Assembly: GCA_026770025.1 (NCBI GenBank)
Contig: JAMXDE010000033.1
Span: forward strand, 248,001-312,000
Direction of reading: 5' to 3'
Length of the DNA: 64,000 bases
Source: Craspedostauros australis
Taxonomy: Eukaryota > Bacillariophyta > Bacillariophyceae > Mastogloiales > Achnanthaceae
This document shows, piece after piece, positions 40,278 through 52,100 of this stretch. A program made the translations under genes and the position numbers. Position 1 is the stretch's first letter, and each line of letters opens with the position of its first letter. The notes beneath the pieces are model-generated. The model was given only the letters and a program-made list of their open reading frames with translations, searched no databases and had not been told where the DNA came from.

Positions 40278-41915
40278 TTAGCGGCTGCGTCGCTGTGCGC
40301 GGCGTCCGCCTCTGTTGCCAAATCCTGCCTTGACAGTCTTGGCCTCGGTGGTGCCGGCGGCTCCGTAGCCATTCTTTGATGTCTTGGCAGTAGCAGTGTC
40401 CGTGTTGACGGTGTTGGTGACGCCATCCTTGGTTTGCTTCGCGGTATTAGAGTCGAGCAGATTCTCGGGCAGCTGTGGGCCTTCCGTCGGGGCAGATGTT
40501 GGTGAGGCCGTTGGAGAACTCGTCGGAGCCTCGGTCTCGTAGATAATGGGCTCGATTTTGGTGAAGAAGGTCTCGGCCGCGCTGCCCTTGTTCGTGCAGG
40601 ATCCCGACGCCGAGTGGTGGATGCCGATGACCTTGTTCGTGTCGCGGCTGACGATGGGGGAACCCGAGGATCCACCCTCCGTGTCGCATGAGTATTGGAA
40701 GCCGTTCTTGAGGCGGCAATGTTTGTCAGCGTAGGTTTGATCTTCGTAGGAGACGTCCTTAGCGCGTGCTCGTGGGTGCTGCGGAATCCAGATCTTCTCT
40801 TCTGCGCGTGCGGATTCAGCGAGGTCGAAGGATCCGTACTTGGCCATCGGGTTGCCGGCGAGCTTGATGAGGACGAAGTCGAGCTCCTCGTGGTAGGCGA
40901 AGTAGATGTGATCACCCTCGTGATCATCGTCATCGAGTCTCTCGCCGCGCACGTTGAACCACAGCTGGTCCGAGCTGGTGCCGCCGCACACGTCCTCGGT
41001 CATGAACTCGAAGTCGGTGGAGTCCACATCTTCCTGGCTGGAGATGCAGTGATGGTTGGTCATGAAGTAGTTGCTGTTGCCGATGAGGAATCCGGTGCAC
41101 GACCTGGTTCCCCCAATGATGAGGCGGGCCACTGCCATGGCCTTGTTGTACATGGTGTGGAGGCCCTCTTTCTTGAGGCAGGCAGCGTCCATGTGCTGCG
41201 ACGTGCCGCAGATGGCGAGATCGCGTTGCTGGGTGCTGGCCACACCGCGAAGACGCGACAGCGCACGTCCCTCGTTCTCGACATCCTTCTCGAAGAGGTT
41301 GGGTGCGGAGGCCTTCTTTTTGGCGGCAGCTTTGGAGGAGGACGCGCTGGAGCCTGCGCCGATCTCCTCGTTGCTGAAACCGGCAATGTAGTAGTCGATC
41401 TCGAAAGAGACGTCGGTCTCGACGTTGTAGGCGAGGACTTCGCACGCGACGAGCATGCGGACGCTGTCGCCGTTGATGTGATGGGACAATTTCCTCTTTT
41501 CCTGGTTTTCGGATGTGATCGTGGTTTGTTGCTGCGAACCGTTGAGGTCGTTGATGACTATACTGCATCCCTCTCGGACGTTGGCCGAGGCGAAGTGCAG
41601 GGAGATGAAGGAGGCGTCCTTGTGGACGATGTCGTAGACGTGGGTGATGCCGCCGTCGGACTCACTGATGAGGGCCGGCTTGATGTCGCTGACGCTGGCG
41701 TCGCTGGAGATGCGAGTGTCGAATGGCCGTCCGATCTCCATTGGCTTCTGCGGTGTGAAGTCCTCAAGGTGGCGGCGTTGGCTGGTCTCGCCTTCTGCGA
41801 GGTTGATGGCCGCGGAGGCGGACTGTGCCGAGCTCAGCAGAGTCATGGCCATCATGGCCATGGACGTCAATGCTGTCCGTCTCTGCGTCGTTGTGCTTGA
41901 TGATGATGATGTCAT
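40278..41915 (-). CDS. Secreted trypsin-like serine protease, intronless paralogue (545 aa)
   Basis: Starts ATG 41915 with a signal peptide (hydrophobic stretch MAMMAMTLLSSAQSASAA). A propeptide-like region of about 240 residues precedes the protease: ARLIIGGTRSCTGFLIGNSN, His near 287 (TNHHC), Asp near 345 (ELDFVLIKL) and Ser near 416 (CDTEGGSSGSPI). An SPT-APT-rich linker (EAPTSSPTASPTSAPTEGP) and an Ala/Gly/Lys-rich, basic tail follow. The catalytic triad is intact, so it should be an active endopeptidase outside the cell or in a vacuole. It shares long stretches with the protease at 35704-37941 but lacks that gene's intron and Cys-rich module. Confidence 0.85.
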   Translation of the reverse strand: MTSSSSSTTTQRRTALTSMAMMAMTLLSSAQSASAAINLAEGETSQRRHLEDFTPQKPMEIGRPFDTRISSDASVSDIKPALISESDGGITHVYDIVHKDASFISLHFASANVREGCSIVINDLNGSQQQTTITSENQEKRKLSHHINGDSVRMLVACEVLAYNVETDVSFEIDYYIAGFSNEEIGAGSSASSSKAAAKKKASAPNLFEKDVENEGRALSRLRGVASTQQRDLAICGTSQHMDAACLKKEGLHTMYNKAMAVARLIIGGTRSCTGFLIGNSNYFMTNHHCISSQEDVDSTDFEFMTEDVCGGTSSDQLWFNVRGERLDDDDHEGDHIYFAYHEELDFVLIKLAGNPMAKYGSFDLAESARAEEKIWIPQHPRARAKDVSYEDQTYADKHCRLKNGFQYSCDTEGGSSGSPIVSRDTNKVIGIHHSASGSCTNKGSAAETFFTKIEPIIYETEAPTSSPTASPTSAPTEGPQLPENLLDSNTAKQTKDGVTNTVNTDTATAKTSKNGYGAAGTTEAKTVKAGFGNRGGRRAQRRSR

Positions 41916-44900
41916 TGTGCCTGTGTTGGTTTTGGTTGTTTGTTGTGTTTGTTGTTGGGAATTGAATTTATGGAATGGACAACAAAGTGCGTGGTTGTTT
42001 GGTTGATTGATTGATCGATTGATTGATTGAATGACTTTGGTGAGCTCGTCAGTTTAATTTTATGAGTGTTGATGCAGTGTTGTTGCTGTCCAGTTGACCC
42101 TCACTCGTGTAATAGCTCGTATCTGTTTCGATGTTGTTTGCGATGTTGTTTGCGATGTGTGTGATAGCCGTACATCGCAATGTGTTGTGGACAACAACGA
42201 CATCCAACAAACGATGTTCTGCGGACAGTGGCAACGTATCAACGTCGGTGAATCCGAACCATGACCGCGATTATACCTGTCGCCGTTCCGAAGCACGCAA
42301 CCTCGTCTAGTGCGACGCCGTTCCGGCACCATTGACCGTGCCTTGTTGTGGTTGTTCCCCCTTGTTGTTAACCCGTGTGATGAGAACGGCGCCTTTTGTT
42401 CTGAGCGACGCTCGAACTGAATTCATGCGATCAAGGAGGCTCGCACTGCAGGTGCCGATTTGGTGAATCGGCGGTGTGATGATTTTTCGTCAAGCGACCC
42501 ACCTCGTGCACAAATAAGTTTGTCTGTTTGCGACATGTCCGTTGCGACCCGCCTTCTTCTGTGCAGCCTTCCGCTGCCGAGAAAGTCAAAAAGCCCACGG
42601 CCCCATGCGCCCTCTTCAACAATTAAGCTTCGCCGGGATGCCTGATGGTACTTAACGCAAGGTTGACCGCGTTCCTGTTCGTGTTCGAGGGAAGAAAAGT
42701 CGCAATACTGGCGCATTCCGTTGTTCAAATGATTATAGTGGTACCATCGATAAGGAATATCAATCGGGGTACTATTAGACTGACCATCTCTGATATACTA
42801 CGACATGACGTTTCCGTCGGACAAATCCAAATCCTGCATACAACCACGCTTCCTCCAAGAAAGCGCACACACTGATTCAACGCGGTAGCGCTGGTCGCGG
42901 TAGTTCTGCCGACAAACGATGGCAACAGCACAAGCGCAGGAACCGGAACCGGAGAAGGATAGCACAATTCTGGAAACACTCGCGCGGCAGTGCGCGTCAG
43001 TACTCGTATCCTTCTTTCCCCTGTGTTCGTTTTCTCCCCGCTGCTTCCTTCATCCGCATGAGCTGTACGTTTGTCTCGGCGCAGACAACTTCACTAGGAC
43101 CTAACCTGATGCGAAGGCCCCGTCACACAAGAAGGAACTTGGGGGAGAAAACACAACATCATGTTCGAACAGAATGGTCCAGCATCAAACAGATCACAGA
43201 CCAGACCAGAGCAGCTCGTACTCGATGCGCCAGCAAGTGTAGGTCGCACCCTGGCTTGCCCATACACACCGCGCGTGTGGGAAGCTGGCGCAGGGGAGTA
43301 CAGAGTCAACATCAAGCTAGCAATATCATTTCCGTCTCCATGTTCTTCGTGTTGGATTGCGAAACTCTTCACCCTTTGCGCTTCCACAATCCTTTGTCGT
43401 GTTTCCGTTTCTGCTCTTGATCTTCTCGGTTGCGTTGTTGCTTTCTGTGTCATGTTCGTCCTTCCTTGGCCGTCCTTTCTCGCAATCTTGAATGACACCG
43501 CTCTCCGTCCTTTGGCTTCCCAAGACGCGAGAATAGATGCTGTAGGAATCAAGCGAAGAGTTACGCTTGTGCTCGTTGACTCGTGCCGCCAACATACTCT
43601 TAGCTCGTACGTGTATGTGTACATAATAGAATACATTATAATCTGTATGAGAGCCGAAACCGCAAACAATCTTGGAATGGGCACCATAGCACAACGGCAC
43701 AACAATACCCTGAACGAAGAGGGAACATAAACCTCAATGTTCAAGAGGGTCCAGCTCTACCCTTGACCTTTCTCCATTTCACGCGACCGCCGAAAGCTCT
43801 CCCCAGAACTGCAACCTCGACACGCACCTTTCGATGCCGACCTTCATCCAAGCACAAGGTGAAATGAAAAAGCCACCGATGTATTATTGACCTCCGCGAG
43901 CGATGACGACACATGGTTGTGTGTATTGTAACTTTGGTACAGAGCATCATACGAGCATGACACGGAGCGCTACTGGTGTGAATGGAGGCTGGTGCGTTCA
44001 TGTTGTGTTCGTCGCCCCAATGATTGATGACCTCCAATCACAAACAAGAGCGATTTCTCTTTGAAGCCGCGAATATTGTTCTTGTCTTGACACTTCTCTT
44101 CGTCATCTTCGCCTCAAGTGTTCGCAACCCACGCCACAAATTGGGTTCACCAAGACACGGCGGTTTTGTATTGGAACGAACGCGCGCAGTGGTCCATGCC
44201 GTCACCTGCCACGAGCACGCGTCCGAGGACTGCAGGATCGCAGAGTACCGCCACTAACATCCTCAACCACCACGACAGCATCTCTAGACGCAGAGCATGG
44301 ACATGTCGCTCGTATCCCGCTCAAGTGGTCACCTTCGTCATCTTCTCGTCCGGCATATTGGTGTGTCTCGGTGGAGGCGTCGAAAATACCGCATCAACAC
44401 ATGCTCAATCAGAAGCAGCACCCGGCTTGAACCATCAACAAGAGGGCAACGAAACAACATGCTACTCCAAGTATGAGCTACTCCACCAGCAACGAGTAAG
44501 AGCAGCCATGAAGTCTGGCTCGTCTCTCTCTCTCTCTCTGGCGAGGCGAAGCTTCAGCTTCAACTTCTCTCGGAACCTACCTATCGTGGGCTTCGTCTTC
44601 CATGTCTTCGCAACCTCTTTTATCCATCATGGGAGCAAACGGTGCGTGGGATGGAGTGCCAACTCCAGAACATGCGGAATGCAAGTGCCACGGGGTGACT
44701 TGCTGGGCTGCGAGACTCTCACTTGACCGAGAACTGTCCTAGCCTGACCAACGCCACATGTATGACCAGGCACCAAGACGCGGTGAGAGATGACGAGTAA
44801 CACACCCAAACAGGAGAGCAGCATAGCTCAACGACGGCACCTGGCAACCTGCAACGGCAACTCCAGAGGAGACAAGAAGTGGCACGCCCATACACAACGA

Positions 44901-47351
44901 TCTACTCTATTGTACAGTATAATACACACCACCCATGTCGATCCACCACTGCGTTCGCGATGATTCCTGCGTCGCCGTCAGCGGCTTTTCCGCTGGAGCG
45001 TCCACACCAGTGCGCGGAATGTGCATGGTGCGAGTGCTTTGTCTACGTAGCGATCGGCCCACCTCCCTCCTGTTCGTGCCATGCGAGCCGCGTGCACAAG
45101 TGCGGGCAGGCCTCCATTCACTGAATCAATGCAGAGAGCAGGACCACGTGAATGGCCCGTTGACATCCCTCGACGACCAAGCTGCGGCTTCAAGGGTGAT
45201 GCTTCCTGCGCGAACATAACCAACGCATCCATTTGGACTGCTGACATAACGCACATACGAGGACGGCATGCAGCGTGGTGCAATCCTTCCGTTGATTCCT
45301 GCATTCGTCATGCATGATGCGGCAGCGGCGACCGAGCGGTTTCTTCTCTTGTTGTTGCCTTGGGCTGTCAAGGATGCGACGTTCTTCGTGCGCGCCTTGC
45401 ATTTCTTGCGTTGGTGGCAGTTGCGGAGTAGTCTTCCTTCGTTGATGTGTTTGTCTGTCTTTGCGTTGGCAGCTTCGCACACTTTGTACGCGTTGCGAAC
45501 AGAGTGAGAAATCGGCCAGACAAGAACGTGGGATTGATTGACATTTGCAGTTGTGATTGTGGTGGTGAACAACATCCCAGTGACGGGGTATTGTTTGTTC
45601 ATCATCTCTATGCAAGGACCACAATGGCGGTACTATCGGTATACCATGTCCTCTGCCTCTGTGAATGATGATGTTGTGCCGCCAGCGAAACTGGATGGTG
45701 GCGCTACCGCTCAAAGTGGCACAGCCCACGACATGAACATCACAGACACAGTTGAGCTGGACCGGAATGTGGCCGTCGTATCCGTGTTCACGACCGAGAA
45801 TGGGCTTAGTCGTAGCATTCTGGGCCTAATTTGAAACACGATCCCAGTCCCGATCGGGCCCAATAGTGAAGGCCATATATGCCCCTGCGACAGATAAAAT
45901 GGATTGTACGCATAAGTGGAGAATCTGGAGATAGTTTTTCCTGTCGCATCAGAACACATATATATGGGTACTACTCTTATGACACTTTGCTTGTGAAACG
46001 GACGCCACCAAAGCTCACATTTTGTGACTACATTCCGCTCTCACAGTTCCTGCTCACGTGCTGGGACGCCACATCACACCAAGGAAACGAACATGCTCGT
46101 GAAAGCACTGCAGGTGGTACGATCACAGATGACATGAGGAGAAAAAGGAATGAAGAACCCAGCGCCGGCGAAGGATAGTGTGTGGCTGTGCGCGCTTCAG
46201 ACAGAAAGATGGTGAAGTTGATCCATCTCTTCGCGCATACAGGAAACTGGGATACCGCCACGCCTCCCGTAAGTATCGTTGTGATCGATCTACGTGCGAT
46301 GGCTATTTTCAAACGGGAGACGGAACATGAATGTACGTTGGTTTGGAATGCGTTAATTGTGCATCGCACACAACCCACTTCGTCTCGTGAATGGAGTATT
46401 TAAAAAAAATCATCCTGTTGCAAGCTAAATGATCACGCTCTGCGGACGTCATCGAACATCACATGCATCGATCGGATCCATGTCGTTGGCAGCAACGCCT
46501 GCATCCAGTTCGAGCAGATTTATCACAAGAAGAGAGCGACTTGGAGATCGGCGAGGTTCGATCGATCGGTGGAAGTGATGCTCAGTCGAATGGAGTCCAT
46601 GGTCCACAATAACACTCACATCGGGACGAGTCCAAGGTCGGCGGTGTGACGATCCCACTCGTGGTTTGCGATGGTTTCTTCGTCATTTTTGTTCCTGTTT
46701 GTGATGATTTCTTCATCATTGTCGTCTTGGCTTCCAGCAGTTGGAAGGTGAACGGATTATTTTTCCCAAATTGGGAGCACTGCGTTGGACCTTTGTTCGT
46801 GACTTTTTCGCGGTTTGCGTGCATGTCTGGTGCACTCGGACTGCCGAACAGCCAAACGGAGGTTGCGCAATCTGTGGCAAAGCACTTTTTTGGCTTGTTT
46901 GGCGACGCAGAAAACTGTTGCCTTGTCGTTGCAACCTCGATACATCTCGTTCCCGACTCCGTCATCACGCAGACATCAAGAAAGGACCAGCTGGTTTGCG
47001 TTTCCTTCTGCTGTTGGTTGATTCACGAACGAAGTTCCAGTCTTGCCGAACTTGGAAATCCAGGACTTCAATGGCATGTTTAGTCCGATAATGATATTGT
47101 TGTCCGTTAACAATCTCCACCTTCCATGCGATACTAGGCACCTCCGACTCAGTGGACTATTTCCCTGTTTAACGGTCAACTTCATTGGTGCCAAATGTCG
47201 ACATCCGCAAAACACGACGCAACACGCACACAACAACGACGAGACAAGATGGACAAGACAATCTGCAGAACAAATCAGCCACAAACCACTACAGAAACAC
47301 GATATCGGTCCATGCCAAACGATCCGATGCACTAACAACAAGTTAATCGAC
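41916..47351. other. 5.4 kb gene-poor region
   Basis: Numerous overlapping short ORFs on both strands (for example 43094-43744 minus, 43161-43730 plus, 44118-44726 plus, 46582-46968 minus) show no recognisable domain or consistent coding signal. A TTGA repeat lies at 42003-42030. A Cys-containing minus frame at 46757-46945 has a vague zinc-ribbon look but cannot be assigned. I read this as intergenic DNA, possibly with decayed transposon sequence. Confidence 0.4.
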
Positions 47352-48728
47352 ATGGAGAGGGTTGACTTGATGGCAAGGTTCGATGCTGCTGCGGAATGCG
47401 TGCAGGTGCACAAGCGCAGGCAGCAGCAGCAGCAGCAGCAGCAGCAACAACACCATGCAAGGACATCAACTGTCGATCAATCAACGCTTCTGCTGTGGTG
47501 TGCTGCCTTGGAGGCATGGTGCCACCAGCTGCTGTACGCACGAAAGGTGTACTCGTCCGAAACCTTCGAGATGTACAGGTTCCTCGGAATGACGTGCCGT
47601 ATGCAGCAGAACGCAGAGGTCATCTCCTACATCCACGAGGCTGTGGAGGTGGCTGCGAAAAGCTTGCTGGATACTTGCATCCGACAAGATCACCGAAATG
47701 GCGCAAGAGCCACAGAAGTTTGCTTGGCGATCTTAGAGACACCATGTTCCACCGATCCGATCGAGCAGTACACCATTTCATTCCAACCCAGCCACAGCAT
47801 GAGCAATGCTCCTTGTGCCCGAGCGCAAAGGCAGACCGTCGTCGTTCCGAAACAATGGAGGAACGTGGAGGAACTTGAATCTCAGGTTCGAGATTTGATT
47901 TTGCGTGTCAAGTCACTGGAGGGCTTGATCCCCTACCCACCCTTCGTGGACACCCTGACGTTTCAAGTGCAGCTGTACATCGAACCGCCACCACAGCCAC
48001 CGACGGATGCCGCTGCACGGCCATCATCGACGGGTGGCGAGACGAAACACGCGAGTGTCCCAGCCCAATTGCCAACGACGTCACCTCCTCTGTCGTCACA
48101 GCATCTGACGCAAGATTCCAACAGCTCCGCCTTCTCCGTTCGCACACCTATCGGCGAGCCATCTGATGCCAGTCCATACCCTCGTGCATCTACTCCACGT
48201 TTGTACCAAACGGATGAGTCCGACAGCGAGAGCTCGAACGGCGATGGTGTGCACGGCGGCGGCAACAATCGTGATGCAGATGTTGGCAAGTCGCAAGTGC
48301 GATGCACTTACCCTGAAGCTCTGAAGAACGTATTCCATTCTGGTGCATGGTGCCGCATTCCAGACACATCCAGGCGGAGGCAAAACGAGGCAAGGCGTCC
48401 ATTGCTGGACATGCCGGGCTCCAATGGCGTCACTGTGCAGCTATGGATGCAGCAACAGCAACAGCAACGACAACGGCAACAAATGCGACGAAAGCAATTG
48501 CGGAGCAGCAGCAACAGCAATGGTAACGGTGGAGGCGGCAACGGCGTCAATGGAAACGAGCGACCTCCGAATGACGAAGCAACGGAATCATCATCATTGT
48601 CATCATCTCGCCTTCGACCAACGACTACGCAAACGAAACTACGTCGCTCAGCACAACACCCGCGTTCGACACAGCATTCCTCTCCGGCGCCACAACAGTC
48701 AAAGCAACTTGACGATCTATCATGGTGA
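47352..48728 (+). CDS. REV7: REV7/MAD2L2-like HORMA-domain protein with polyglutamine tracts (458 aa)
   Basis: ATG 47352 is taken as start; the frame stays open upstream to 47043 but without conserved content. A Gln run (CAG repeat, about 47420-47447) precedes the HORMA core: WCHQLLYARKVYSSETFEMY, QNAEVISYIHEAVEVAAKSL, EVCLAILETPCSTDPIEQYT, VEELESQVRDLILRVKSLEG and TLTFQVQLYIE parallel MAD2L2 in order and spacing. About 120 low-complexity residues then separate this from WCRIPDTSRRRQ and RPLLDMPGSNGVTVQLWM, which match the C-terminal safety-belt end of MAD2L2. A second polyQ and a Ser/Asn/Gly-rich tail follow. REV7 is the HORMA subunit of DNA polymerase zeta in translesion synthesis. The length is over twice the usual 211 aa. 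Confidence 0.72.
   Translation: MERVDLMARFDAAAECVQVHKRRQQQQQQQQQQHHARTSTVDQSTLLLWCAALEAWCHQLLYARKVYSSETFEMYRFLGMTCRMQQNAEVISYIHEAVEVAAKSLLDTCIRQDHRNGARATEVCLAILETPCSTDPIEQYTISFQPSHSMSNAPCARAQRQTVVVPKQWRNVEELESQVRDLILRVKSLEGLIPYPPFVDTLTFQVQLYIEPPPQPPTDAAARPSSTGGETKHASVPAQLPTTSPPLSSQHLTQDSNSSAFSVRTPIGEPSDASPYPRASTPRLYQTDESDSESSNGDGVHGGGNNRDADVGKSQVRCTYPEALKNVFHSGAWCRIPDTSRRRQNEARRPLLDMPGSNGVTVQLWMQQQQQQRQRQQMRRKQLRSSSNSNGNGGGGNGVNGNERPPNDEATESSSLSSSRLRPTTTQTKLRRSAQHPRSTQHSSPAPQQSKQLDDLSW
47420..47447 (+). repeat. CAG (polyglutamine) microsatellite in the REV7-like gene
   Basis: About nine consecutive CAG/CAA codons inside the coding frame, encoding a glutamine run just before the HORMA core. 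Confidence 0.8.
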
Positions 48729-49149
48729 GACATACCAGTGTGGATTTTCTACAAAACTGTGCGCCACGGCGTCATCATCACGACAACATCAATGATCTCA
48801 GCAAACACCGCGAGACCCGACCATCCAAGCTTGTTATCCTTGCGTATCAAGCCGCAAATGCTATGGTATGTGCGCATATAATCTGTTTCTCTACTGTTAT
48901 CTACTGCCATGCATGCACTCGTACCCATGTTGTGAGTTTGTATAATTACGCGTATGCGCTGATCCGGCAAACAGGAAACGAAGACACTTTGGATGCCATG
49001 CCTTTGTTCATTGCTCTCTGTGTTTGCCTCTCCACATTCAAATTCATTTTCGTATTCGTGCTCATGCTCATCTGTTGCATGCACCTTTGCTTTTGTTTTT
49101 GCTTTTACTCTGGCATGTGCCTTCACCTCCGCACTGCCCACTTGCCAAC
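48729..49149. other. Spacer between convergent genes
   Basis: No gene seen. It probably contains the 3' untranslated regions of the REV7-like gene and of the ABC transporter gene. Confidence 0.4.
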
Positions 49150-52100
49150 TCAGGTGCGGCGCTGGGAGGTGCCGGTGTGGCGGACGGACTCGTCGGCACG
49201 GAACTGCTTCTTGGACAGGTCGATGAAGATCTGCTCGAGGCTCATCTGCGCAACGGAGTAAAACTTGATATGGTGCCTCCTCTTGTTCTTCTCCAGGACA
49301 TCGAAGATGGTCGCCAGTTGCTTGATGCTCTGGGAGGTAGCGATGCCGCCGCTGCCATCCTCAAGGAATGGGACCTTCAGCTTGAAGTTGTACGGCAGGG
49401 ATTCGTAGACCGTGGCATCCATGCCGAGCGATCGCAGCAACCGCACGACACTGTTTTGGGATTGCTCGGGTGCGTCGCGGTCCAACGCAATCTCCACGAA
49501 GTAGCTCTTGCAGAAGCGCTGCTGCAACCGATCAAGGTCTCCTGTTGCAACGAGCTCGCCATCGATCATGATACCGATCCTTGTGGCAAGCTCTTCCGCC
49601 TCGTCCATGTAATGCGTCGAGAACAGGATGGCTGGAAGCTTGTACTCTTCGTTGACGAGATCAGGCTTGAGTGCGCTCCACACCAGATGACGAGCGCCGG
49701 GGTCAAGGCCTGTCGTGCATTCATCCACAAGCATCGCGGTCGGGTACCCGACCATCGCAATGCCAAGGGAAAGGCGACGCTTGTATCCACCGGACAGATC
49801 TGTGGAGTACTTCTCCATGTGCTTGGTGAGGCCCAGCAAGCGCGCGACGGCCTCGATGTGCTCCTGGGTGACGTCGCTGTCCCAGTCCAGGCCACGGATG
49901 CGAGCGTAAAACTCGAGGTGCTGCTCCACCGTCAGGCCTTGGAAGAGAGAGTCGTACTGGGGGCACCAGGAGATGTTGCTGCGTTCGAAGATGTGATCGA
50001 CGCCCCTGTCCTCGGCGGAAAAGCCCCTGCCGTCAATGCTGGCGCTACCATTCTCCGGAGTGTAGGTGCCAGCCAGGACAGACATGAGGGTCGTCTTCCC
50101 AGCTCCTGCTCATGGTTAAAATCACAAAAAGGAATGGTGAAATGATCATGCAGTGAATCGAAGCGAAGCGAAATACAAGAGTTCGTGTGGGTAAAGGGGT
50201 GAGCTGACAAGTCAGTAGGCATGCAAAGTGAAAGTCGATGCCATGAAACATACGCCCATGGCAACCGTGGTACACACTAGTAGCCATCCAAGCATCAGCA
50301 TCGGCAACAGCAGAAGACCAAGCAGCAGACGTACCGTTGGGCCCCAGGAGGACGTAGATCTCATTCCTCTTGATTCCGAAACTCACGCCCTTGATTGCGC
50401 GCTTGATGACGTGGTCATCCTCATCATCCTCAACTTCGCCTTCCTCGGAAAGGTCGACCTCGAAGACCTTCACAATGCCTCGGGAGTAGATCCCGTCACC
50501 ACTGTCGAGAGATCTTTGCTTCTCAGCGAGGACGTCCTCATCGTGGATGGGCACCGGAACAGCGTTGGCCTTGTCTTCTTCGGCCAGCTTCGTGATCTCC
50601 GGCTTCGTCGTGGTGAGGCGGTACAGGTAGATCCATTCCGCAGTACCAATGACGAACATGCAGATGATGACGACGATGACGCGCGATTCAAACTCGAAGA
50701 CGTCAGAGTACGTCAAATCGTCGTCGTCGAACTTGGTCGAAACGTCGACGATCGCACCGAGGCCACGCTGGAATGCGACGGGAGGGATGATGTTGAGGAA
50801 GTCTCCCACGATCAACAGGGTGTCTTCGCCGCCGTCAACGAGTTGGTACGCAAGGTTCCATGCCGTGTAGGGCACGGAGATGCCGGCGAAGTAGATGGAC
50901 GGGAACCAACCCTTGGCATCGTCGAAGTCCTTCGTGATCAGCTTCTTCGAGATGATGAGTCCCATGGGGGTCGCGGAGTAGGCGTAGAGCAGGAGAAGGA
51001 TCACCGTCGCCAACCACCGACCGGCGTTGCCAAAGATCACGGTCTCGAAGGAAAGGCCGAGGACAATGAGGATGACGAAGAATGGGAGGAAACTCGTGAT
51101 GCATTTGTAGAACGTGACGCCGAGGCACACTGTCCACTCGTTCACGCCGCCGACGCGGAACAACGAAATGATGTTGTTCGCCTTGTACGTCAGGATGTCG
51201 ATCATGGAGAAGACCATTCCCGTGAAGCCGTAGACCAACGCGATGGGGATGAGGAGCGAGTCCAGACGGAAGTCCTCCTCTGAATCATATGGAACCTGCT
51301 GGAGGTTGATGCCGAGGCTGGTGTCATTGTTGCCCAGCCTTCCGAAGTTCGCCAGCATCATGAGGTTAGTTCCGATTTGAGTTGCAAAGCCGGTGATGTC
51401 GTTGTTGTACTCCAGGGTGTTGGTGTCCGCGAGGTAACCGCCCAGCACAGGCATGGCATCGTGATACCCAGCAAACGACGTTGGTGCGTCGGTCAGCACG
51501 ATATCGTCCATGTTCAAGTCGGTTGTGTTCATGTCGAGCCCGAAAAATTCGCTCGTCTTCCCAGACAAAAGCTGAGACGAGATCGGAATCGGGTCAGGCT
51601 CGACGCGTTCAATCGCATCCGATTCGCCGACCAGGTAGACCGCGACAAGACCACCGACCATGTACAACAATGGCAAGGTAACGTTGAGAACGATGGCCTC
51701 CGGTTGCTTCCAGGCATCCTGCATGGCGAACTTGGCAACGATGAAGAACTTGTCCCAGAACGAGAGACGATGTTTGACTTGGTTGTTGGCCCACACCTTG
51801 GAGAGGAATGATTGGCGTTCGCCAGCTTCTTCCAAGTCGAGCTCAAGCCGTTCGTTGTCGTTGTCATCGTCACCATCGTCACTTGTGTCGCTGGATTCCT
51901 CTTCCTTCCCGGTCGCGAGGAAGACCTGTTCCAACGTGGTGAGTTCCACCTCGATGTTCCTCGCCCCTTCGGATTCCAACCAGGACAGCATGGATGGGAA
52001 GGATGGCTCCGTCCCGTGCGACAGGCTCCACTTGAACGTTCCTGGCCTTTCGCTGGTGGCCCTCGTGGCATCTTCGATGATGCGCGTCACATCGAGATCG

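Noticed and set aside
46757-46945. Minus-strand Cys-containing frame resembling a transposase zinc ribbon
   Set aside because: Spacing of Cys and His does not clearly fit any family and the frame is short; kept only as part of the gene-poor region.
49024-50145. 373-codon plus-strand ORF antisense to the ABC transporter NBD2
   Set aside because: Antisense shadow of a well-supported ABC domain with Walker B and signature motifs.
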